Below the pieces are notes generated by a model, which saw nothing but the letters and a program-made list of their open reading frames with translations, did not search any database and was not told where the DNA came from. Positions 13,664 through 19,254 of a stretch of 19,254 nucleotides of DNA are shown one piece after another; within the stretch, counting starts at the first letter, position 1, and each line of letters starts with the position of its first letter. The stretch is from Bacteroidales bacterium UBA4363 (GTDB lineage: Bacteria > Bacteroidota > Bacteroidia > Bacteroidales > Paludibacteraceae). The position numbers and the translations under genes are program-made. Location of the stretch: assembly GCA_002393965.1 (NCBI GenBank), contig DGSL01000006.1, positions 1 through 19,254 on the forward strand, read 5' to 3'.

Positions 13664-14704
13664 ATGAGAAAGGTTCTGAAGATTGTTTTGTTTGTGGTGG
13701 GCGTGATAGTGTTGTGCGGTGTCGTGTTTTCGTGTATGGCCCTTGGTTCGTGTGTGTCGGTGCCTGAGGGGAGCAAGCCGGATCGGCTCTGTGTCTATCC
13801 CGGCGCAACGACAGAGGATGTGATGGATTCGCTGTCGCAGAAAGGTACGCTTGACTACGGATTCGTCGTTCGTACGGTCTTCACGATGGTAGGTTCCCGC
13901 TACGGCGGTTTCCGTGCCGGCAGTTACGAACTCACCAACGGGATTTCGCCTCTGCGTCTCGCCCTAAACGTGGCCAGAGGTTATCAGACGCCGGTACGCG
14001 TCTCGTTCAATAATATCCGTACGAAGGAGCAACTCTGTGCACGCCTTGCGTCTTCCCTCCTACTCGACTCCGCCGACGTGGCAAAGGTCCTGGCGTCCGA
14101 CTCGCTGCAGAAAGCCTATGGTCTGGACTCGACCACGATGTTGTGTATCTTCCTGCCGGACACGTATGAGTTCTACTGGACCGTGACACCCGTTGCGCTA
14201 CTGGACAAGTTCCACAAGGCATATACGGACTTCTGGACTCCGGCGCGCACTCAGAAAGCCAGGCGGGCGGGCCTGACGCCGCCGCAAGCGATGACACTCG
14301 CCTCGATCGTCGAGGAGGAGAGCAACCTGCGTGAGGAGCAGCCCCGCATTGCGGGTCTGTACCTGAACCGCCTGCACAAAGGAATGAAACTGCAAGCCGA
14401 CCCGACGGTCAAGTTTGCCACGGGGGATTTCACGTTGCGGAGGATCCTGCTGGAGCACATCAACGCCACGCGGAACAACCCGTACAACACGTATACCCAC
14501 ACCGGACTGCCCCCAGGCCCGATACGCATTCCGTCCAAGTCGACCATCGAAGCCGTGTTGCAATACGAGCAGCATGATTATCTGTTCATGTGTGCGAAAG
14601 GTGCCGGTCTGCCCGGTCACAACTTCACCGTGACCTACGGCGAGCATCAGAAGAATGCGGCGTCGTACCAACAAGGTCTGGACCGTCGCGGCATCCGAAA
14701 GTAG
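13664..14704 (+). CDS. mltG: Endolytic murein transglycosylase MltG
   Basis: MltG cleaves nascent glycan strands at the inner membrane and is thought to set their length during wall synthesis. The 346-aa protein has an N-terminal membrane helix at about 6-28. A LysM-like/YceG N-terminal subdomain follows (residues 45-130, PGATTEDVMDSLSQKG), then the YceG catalytic domain. Its signature is ASIVEEES with the catalytic Glu217, then RIAGLYLNRLHKGMKLQADPTV, NNPYNTYTHTGLPPGPI and GHNFTVTYGEHQKN. All family hallmarks are present and the length is usual. It shares a direction and a 29-bp gap with the TRIC gene, so the two are likely co-transcribed. Confidence 0.94.
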   Translation: MRKVLKIVLFVVGVIVLCGVVFSCMALGSCVSVPEGSKPDRLCVYPGATTEDVMDSLSQKGTLDYGFVVRTVFTMVGSRYGGFRAGSYELTNGISPLRLALNVARGYQTPVRVSFNNIRTKEQLCARLASSLLLDSADVAKVLASDSLQKAYGLDSTTMLCIFLPDTYEFYWTVTPVALLDKFHKAYTDFWTPARTQKARRAGLTPPQAMTLASIVEEESNLREEQPRIAGLYLNRLHKGMKLQADPTVKFATGDFTLRRILLEHINATRNNPYNTYTHTGLPPGPIRIPSKSTIEAVLQYEQHDYLFMCAKGAGLPGHNFTVTYGEHQKNAASYQQGLDRRGIRK

Positions 14705-14733
14705 CCTCTCACCTACCCTAAAGATAACAGAGA

Positions 14734-15375
14734 ATGTCCATCTCCTTCATTGACATCATTGACTACATCGGTACGTTTGCCTTCGCCATATCCGGATTGC
14801 GGATGGCGGCTATCAAGCATTTCGACTGGTTCGGTGCCTTCGTCGTGGGACTGGTAACGGCTGTGGGCGGCGGCACGATGAGAGACGTCTGTCTGGGTCG
14901 CACACCCTTCTGGATGGAAGACGGGACCTATCTCGTCTGGACAGGAACTGCCTTTCTCTTTGCGGTCCTATTTCGCAAGCACCTCTTCCGTTTCAACAAC
15001 ACGTTCTTCATCTTCGACACGATCGGTCTGGGGCTATTCGTAGTCGTCGGTTTCCAGAAGGCCATCGATGCGGGATGTACGCAGTGGGTTGCCATCATCA
15101 TGGGTACGATGACCGGAGCCGCCGGCGGTGTCTTCCGCGACATTCTGCTGGCTCAGGTACCGCTGATATTCAGGAAGGAGATCTATGCGATGGCATGCGT
15201 CATCGGCGGGTTGGTGTATATGGGCTGCAACTTCCTCGGTCTGGGTCTGACAACGACGCAACTGGCAGCCGCCGGCAGTGTGATCCTGACCCGTCTGCTT
15301 GCCATGAGGTTTGACATCGGCCTGCCGCTGCTGACCGAGTACCGCGACGGGGACCGCAGCGAAGAAGAGGAATGA
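14734..15375 (+). CDS. TRIC-type cation channel family protein (UPF0126)
   Basis: A 213-aa inner-membrane protein of the UPF0126/TRIC family, homologous to trimeric intracellular cation channels. It is an internal duplication of two three-helix units. Each carries the family glycine motif: AVGGGTMRDVCLGRTPFW in the first half and AAGGVFRDILLAQVPLIF in the second. Seven hydrophobic segments are visible, and the C-terminus is acidic (DGDRSEEEE). It follows mltG closely. Bacterial members conduct potassium or sodium in the few studied cases; the substrate here is unknown. Confidence 0.9.
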   Translation: MSISFIDIIDYIGTFAFAISGLRMAAIKHFDWFGAFVVGLVTAVGGGTMRDVCLGRTPFWMEDGTYLVWTGTAFLFAVLFRKHLFRFNNTFFIFDTIGLGLFVVVGFQKAIDAGCTQWVAIIMGTMTGAAGGVFRDILLAQVPLIFRKEIYAMACVIGGLVYMGCNFLGLGLTTTQLAAAGSVILTRLLAMRFDIGLPLLTEYRDGDRSEEEE

Positions 15376-15472
15376 CGGACGGGCTTACTGAAAAATTCCA
15401 TTTTGCAAGGTGCGAAAGGGCATCCCGCTGAACATTCGACAGCGATAAAGCGTCGTTGTATAAAAAAAAGAT

Positions 15473-15480
15473 TATCTTTG
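15473..15480 (+). promoter_or_regulatory. Putative -7 box for the decarboxylase operon
   Basis: TATCTTTG is an exact TAnnTTTG match, 37 bp before the gamma-subunit start and about 100 bp after the TRIC stop. The -33 region is not convincing. Confidence 0.5.
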
Positions 15481-15517
15481 TCGGAATGAAAATAACAAAA
15501 TGAAAGTTCTGTAGCGT

Positions 15518-15838
15518 ATGTTAATGACGATTGTATTATCCAGTATGTCGAGTCACCTATCCTGTGTGCTCCTCCTGTCGGAAAACATGGACATGGCGCT
15601 GAAACTCCTGATCGTGGGAATCATCAGTGTCTTCATCGTGCTGACCATAGTCATCTGGTTCGGCAAGGCACTGATTGCCCTGGTCAACCGTTTCGCACCG
15701 GAAGAGCAAGTCAAGGCATCCAAAGTGTCCGCGTCAGAAACGGGCGGGGTGAGCGACCGTCACCGGAGAATCATTGAGGAGGCGGTCCGTCGAATCACGA
15801 ACGGCAAGGGTCGAGTCGAAAAGATAGAGAAACGATAG
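15518..15838 (+). CDS. Sodium-pump decarboxylase gamma subunit (OadG family)
   Basis: A 106-aa protein with one membrane helix (about 28-56, LKLLIVGIISVFIVLTIVIWFGKALIALVNRF), a short polar linker and a basic C-terminal helix (DRHRRIIEEAVRRITNGKGRVEKI). OadG-type subunits anchor the cytoplasmic alpha subunit to the membrane beta subunit and help assembly. The first ATG gives a 23-residue extension; ATG 15587 (MDMALKLL) would match the usual family start, so the start is uncertain. Its position right before the alpha and beta genes supports the assignment despite low sequence conservation in this family. Confidence 0.75.
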   Translation: MLMTIVLSSMSSHLSCVLLLSENMDMALKLLIVGIISVFIVLTIVIWFGKALIALVNRFAPEEQVKASKVSASETGGVSDRHRRIIEEAVRRITNGKGRVEKIEKR

Positions 15839-15888
15839 AGAGACACATCTAAAAAATAATTAACCGATAACCCTATTAAACGAGCAAG

Positions 15889-17733
15889 ATGGGTAAGCAA
15901 ATAAAGTTCTGTCTGGTGTTCCGCGATATGTGGCAGGCAGCAGGAAAGTATGTACCAAGAGTAGATCAACTGACGCAGGTAGCACCGGCGATTGTCCGCA
16001 TGGGCTGTTTTGCACGAGTGGAAACCAACGGAGGCGGCTTCGAGCAGGTGAACCTCCTATTCGGCGAGAATCCGAACAAGGCGGTGAGAGCCTGGACCAA
16101 GCCGTTCCACGAGGCAGGCATTCAGACCCAGATGCTCGACCGCGCCCTGAACGGCCTGCGGATGAGTCCCGTGCCGGCAGACGTGCGGAAACTCTTCTAC
16201 GTAGTAAAGAAAAAGCAGGGGACGGACATCGCCCGCACCTTCTGCGGACTGAACGACACGCGCAACATCCTGCCGTCCATCACGTATGCACACGAAGGCG
16301 GCATGATCAGTCAGTGCTGTTTGTGCATCACGTTCTCACCAATCCATACGGTGGACTACTATACGAAGATGGCCTTCGAACTGATCGAAGCCGGAGCCGA
16401 CGAGATCTGTCTGAAAGACATGGCTGGCATCGGACGTCCTGCAAGTCTGGGCAAGATCGTAGCCAACATCAAGGCGAAATATCCAGAGATTCCTATTCAG
16501 TACCACAGCCACTCGGGACCGGGCTTCAGCGTAGCGTCGATCCTGGAGGTTGCCAAGGCTGGTGCGGACTACATCGACGTAGGGATGGAACCCCTTTCCT
16601 GGGGTACGGGACATGCGGACGTGCTGACGGTGCAGGCGATGCTCAAGGATGCGGGATTCGAGGTTCCGGAGATCAACATGGAGGCCTACATGGAAGTGCG
16701 TACCCTGGTCACACAGATGATGGACGACTTCCTCGGCCTGTACATTCCGAAGCGTAACCGTCTGATGAACTCCCTGCTAATCGGTCCCGGCCTGCCTGGC
16801 GGCATGATGGGTTCGCTGATGACGGACCTGGAAACGAACCTTGCGTCGCTGAACAAATGGAAGGAGAAACACAACCAGGAGAAACTCACGCAGGACCAGC
16901 TGCTCATCAAGCTATTCAACGAAGTGGCTTACGTATGGCCTAAGATGGGTTATCCGTGTCTGGTGACACCGTTCAGCCAGTACGTAAAGAACATGGCCCT
17001 GATGAACGTCATGCAGATGGAGAAGGGCAAGGACCGCTGGTCGATGATTGCCGACGACATCTGGGACATGATGCTGGGCAAGAGCGGCCGTCTGCCTGGT
17101 CCGCTGGATGCGAAGCTGGTCGAAATGGCCAAGGCACAGGGTCGCGAGTTCCACGATGAGGATCCACAGACGAACTATCCGGACCAACTGGACACGTTCC
17201 GTCAGGAGATGCAGGAGAACAGCTGGGACTTCGGCGAGGACAACGAGGAGCTATTCGAACTGGCGATGCACCCGCAGCAGTACCGTGCCTACAAGAGTGG
17301 CAAGGCGAAGACAGACTTCGAAGCCGACTGTGCACAGCGCCGTCAGGCGGAAGGCGTCAAGGGCGGAAGTCTCGAACTGCCACAGACGATCGAGGTGGAA
17401 GTCGAGGGAACAAAATACAGCGTAGTGATCGGAGAAGCAGGAAATACAGCGACGGGCACTACCCCTGCATCGGCAGGAGGAGTCAGTGCCGGCACAGGCG
17501 AGGGCGAGCCATTGCTTGCACCGCTGGAGGGCAAGTTCTACCTGGTCAAGACATCCGGTGACACAGCCGTCAAGGTGGGCGATAGCGTCAAGAAGGGTCA
17601 GACGGTCTGCTACATCGAAGCGATGAAGACGTTCAATGCCATTGCAGCGGAGAAGGACGGCGTGGTAACCGAGATTGTCCTGAAGAGCGGTGACAGCGTC
17701 TCGGAGGATGACGTATTGATGAAAATTAAATAA
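15889..17733 (+). CDS. Biotin-dependent carboxyltransferase alpha subunit (oxaloacetate decarboxylase type)
   Basis: A 614-aa cytoplasmic subunit that moves a carboxyl group from an acid onto biotin. Residues 1-280 form a carboxyltransferase barrel with FRDMWQ at the start, ETNGGGFEQVNLLFGENPNK, metal-site YHSHSGPG and GADYIDVGMEPLSWG. Then comes a conserved C-terminal region (AYVWPKMGYPCLVTPFSQYVKNMALMNVM). A Gly/Ala/Thr-rich linker (about 515-540) leads to a biotinyl domain with EAMKTF, whose Lys580 is the biotin site. The N-terminus diverges from the TLRDGHQS of classical OadA, as in the usual Bacteroidota relatives. Oxaloacetate is the likeliest substrate, but methylmalonyl-CoA or glutaconyl-CoA use cannot be excluded. 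The beta gene follows after 16 bp. Confidence 0.88.
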   Translation: MGKQIKFCLVFRDMWQAAGKYVPRVDQLTQVAPAIVRMGCFARVETNGGGFEQVNLLFGENPNKAVRAWTKPFHEAGIQTQMLDRALNGLRMSPVPADVRKLFYVVKKKQGTDIARTFCGLNDTRNILPSITYAHEGGMISQCCLCITFSPIHTVDYYTKMAFELIEAGADEICLKDMAGIGRPASLGKIVANIKAKYPEIPIQYHSHSGPGFSVASILEVAKAGADYIDVGMEPLSWGTGHADVLTVQAMLKDAGFEVPEINMEAYMEVRTLVTQMMDDFLGLYIPKRNRLMNSLLIGPGLPGGMMGSLMTDLETNLASLNKWKEKHNQEKLTQDQLLIKLFNEVAYVWPKMGYPCLVTPFSQYVKNMALMNVMQMEKGKDRWSMIADDIWDMMLGKSGRLPGPLDAKLVEMAKAQGREFHDEDPQTNYPDQLDTFRQEMQENSWDFGEDNEELFELAMHPQQYRAYKSGKAKTDFEADCAQRRQAEGVKGGSLELPQTIEVEVEGTKYSVVIGEAGNTATGTTPASAGGVSAGTGEGEPLLAPLEGKFYLVKTSGDTAVKVGDSVKKGQTVCYIEAMKTFNAIAAEKDGVVTEIVLKSGDSVSEDDVLMKIK

Positions 17734-17749
17734 ACGACCAGTCAGAATC

Positions 17750-18985
17750 ATGGAAGATATATTACAAAAACTGTATGACATGACGGCCATCGGGTCGATC
17801 GTCGAAGACCCTCGGTTCCTGATCATGTATCTGCTGGCCTTCGTACTGTTCTATCTCGGAATCCGGAAGCACTACGAACCGCTGTTGCTCATCCCGATTG
17901 CGTTCGGAGTGCTGATTGCCAACTTCCCGGGTGGCGAGATGGGTGTGATACAGGCCAATTCGGACGGGATGGTCGAGGTTCACGGGCAGATGAAAGACAT
18001 CTACCAGATGTCGTTGCCAGAGATTGCGCATGACCTGGGTCTGATGAACTTCCTCTATTACATGCTCATCAAGACGGGTTTCCTGCCGCCTGTGATCTTC
18101 ATGGGAGTGGGCGCACTTACGGACTTTGGTCCGATGTTGCGCAACCTGCGTCTTGCCATCTTCGGAGCAGCGGCTCAGTTGGGCATCTTCACTGTCCTGA
18201 TTGTGGCTGTTGCTTCAGGCTTCACGACGAAAGAGGCAGCATCGCTTGGTATCATCGGAGGTGCAGACGGTCCGACCGCCATCTTCACGACCATCAAACT
18301 GGCCCCTCACCTACTGGGTCCGATTGCCATCGCCGCCTATTCGTATATGGCCCTCGTTCCGGTGATTATCCCGCTGGTGGTACGCCTGCTGTGTTCGGAA
18401 AAGGAGCTGCGCATCAACATGAAGGAGCAGGATAAACTATATCCGAACAAGACGGAGTTCAAGAACATGCGCGTACTGAAGATCATCTTCCCGATTGCGG
18501 TGACGACGGTGGTTGCGATTATCGTTCCGACGGCGGTTCCGCTAATCGGCATGCTGATGTTCGGCAATTTGCTGAAAGAGATTGGTTCGGATACCAGCCG
18601 TTTGTTCGACACAATCTCCAACTCCATCATGAACACGGCAACGGTCTTCCTCGGTCTCTGTGTCGGAGCCACGATGACGGTGGATGCGTTCCTGAACCTT
18701 CAGACCATAGGAATCGTCGTAGGCGGATTCTTTGCTTTCGGTCTGTCCATCTCGGGAGGTATCCTGATGGTCAAGGTGATGAATCTCTTCGTCAAGAAGA
18801 AGATCAATCCGCTGGTGGGAGCAACGGGTCTGAGTGCCGTCCCGATGGCCTCGCGCGTCTGCAACGATATCTCAACGAAGATAGATCCAAAGAATCACGT
18901 GCTGAACTACTGCATGTCCAGCAACGTCTCTGGAGTGATCGGATCGGCTGTGGCAGCTGGAGTTTTGATTTCGTTCTTAGGATAA
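17750..18985 (+). CDS. Sodium ion-translocating decarboxylase beta subunit (OadB/MmdB/GcdB family)
   Basis: A 411-aa inner-membrane protein that decarboxylates carboxybiotin and couples this to sodium export. Family marks are the FYLGIRKHYEPLLLIPIAFGVLIANFP opening, GVGALTDFGPMLRNL, and the conserved GIIGGADGPTAIFTTIKLAP stretch containing the Asp linked to sodium transport. KEMGS-like FGNLLKEIGSDTSRL and the C-terminal NPLVGATGLSAVPMASRV and NYCMSSNVSGVIGSA segments are also present. About nine hydrophobic segments fit the fold. With the gamma and alpha genes it completes a three-subunit pump that would feed a sodium gradient. Confidence 0.94.
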   Translation: MEDILQKLYDMTAIGSIVEDPRFLIMYLLAFVLFYLGIRKHYEPLLLIPIAFGVLIANFPGGEMGVIQANSDGMVEVHGQMKDIYQMSLPEIAHDLGLMNFLYYMLIKTGFLPPVIFMGVGALTDFGPMLRNLRLAIFGAAAQLGIFTVLIVAVASGFTTKEAASLGIIGGADGPTAIFTTIKLAPHLLGPIAIAAYSYMALVPVIIPLVVRLLCSEKELRINMKEQDKLYPNKTEFKNMRVLKIIFPIAVTTVVAIIVPTAVPLIGMLMFGNLLKEIGSDTSRLFDTISNSIMNTATVFLGLCVGATMTVDAFLNLQTIGIVVGGFFAFGLSISGGILMVKVMNLFVKKKINPLVGATGLSAVPMASRVCNDISTKIDPKNHVLNYCMSSNVSGVIGSAVAAGVLISFLG

Positions 18986-19057
18986 GGTAAAAACGGTTCG
19001 TCCAAGGCGTTTCCCTACTGGGATGCGTTTTGTTCGCCCCCCCAAAAAAAGTATTTA

Positions 19058-19093
19058 TCCCCCTATTTCCTGTATAGTCAGGAGATAGGGGGA
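19058..19093 (+). terminator. Terminator after the decarboxylase operon
   Basis: A 15-bp inverted repeat (TCCCCCTATTTCCTG, one mismatch) with a 6-nt loop, followed by ATTGTTTG. It lies 72 bp beyond the beta-subunit stop; no gene intervenes. Confidence 0.65.
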
Positions 19094-19108
19094 CATTGTT
19101 TGTATCAT

Positions 19109-19254
19109 CCCAAAATTGGGAGAGGGTGACGCTCCTACGGAGTTCTAAGAGGAAGAGGCGTTTATAGCAGGGGTTGAAACCCCTGCCTGTATTCTGTCGT
19201 CCCGATGGGACTATTCTTTTGTCTTGTTTTACAAGACATTTTGGGCGGGTTGGA
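19109..19254. repeat. Palindrome-rich intergenic repeat, cut by the window end
   Basis: A chain of short perfect palindromes: CCCAAAATTGGG (19109-19120), CTCCTACGGAG (19132-19142), GCAGGGGTTGAAACCCCTGC (19167-19186) and GTCCCGATGGGAC (19199-19211). This resembles interspersed intergenic repeats common in Bacteroidales genomes, but I recall that rather than verify it. No coding frame is supported. The first 12 bases of the window (TCCAAAATTGGA) share its first palindrome. Confidence 0.5.

Noticed and set aside
17251..17826. Minus-strand frame (191 aa) across the alpha/beta gene junction
   Set aside because: Shadow of two GC-rich conserved genes in another frame; no recognisable protein features.

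Overview
The window looks like a chromosomal segment of a Bacteroidota member of the order Bacteroidales, most likely Prevotellaceae. Supporting points are TAnnTTTG-type -7 boxes before several genes, weak ribosome binding sites, the Bacteroidota form of the OadA-type carboxyltransferase, and typical paralogues (GH25, MltG, TRIC/UPF0126, KduI). Genus-level assignment is inference.

Region 1 (1-3530) has core-like, GC-richer DNA. It holds a membrane-anchored GH25 muramidase (minus strand) and, divergent from it, a two-gene operon. That operon encodes an orphan galactitol-type PTS IIC permease and a KduI-type ketouronate isomerase that carries an apparent signal peptide, and it ends in a strong hairpin.

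Region 2 (about 3550-13430) is an AT-rich accessory island. It starts with a short truncated ORF (perhaps the N-terminus of an AraC-type regulator) and a decayed coiled-coil ORF. A 15-bp direct repeat of the tRNA-Ser 3' end lies at 3783-3797 and again inside the intact tRNA-Ser(GCT) gene at 13415-13429, so the roughly 9.6 kb between them look like an element inserted at that tRNA. Almost all of it is one minus-strand gene train. First come three exported proteins (DUF6175-like, a repeat/coiled-coil periplasmic protein, and a FlgT/LPP20-like protein with three 18-residue repeats). An interrupted ORF, a small membrane protein and a small exported protein follow. Last are four paralogues that all begin with the same four-cysteine zinc ribbon (MALIKCxECG) and a membrane segment but carry unrelated C-terminal parts, one of them with WG repeats. 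No integrase, transposase or replication gene was found inside. This operon is the best candidate for an undescribed system; I read it as an envelope-associated complex or sensor array, but its function is not shown by the sequence.

Region 3 (13500-19254) returns to GC-rich core DNA. It holds MltG (septal/elongation glycan lytic transglycosylase), a TRIC-type cation channel protein, and a sodium-pumping biotin-dependent decarboxylase operon (gamma, alpha with fused biotin carrier, beta). A terminator follows, then a palindrome-rich intergenic repeat at the window end.
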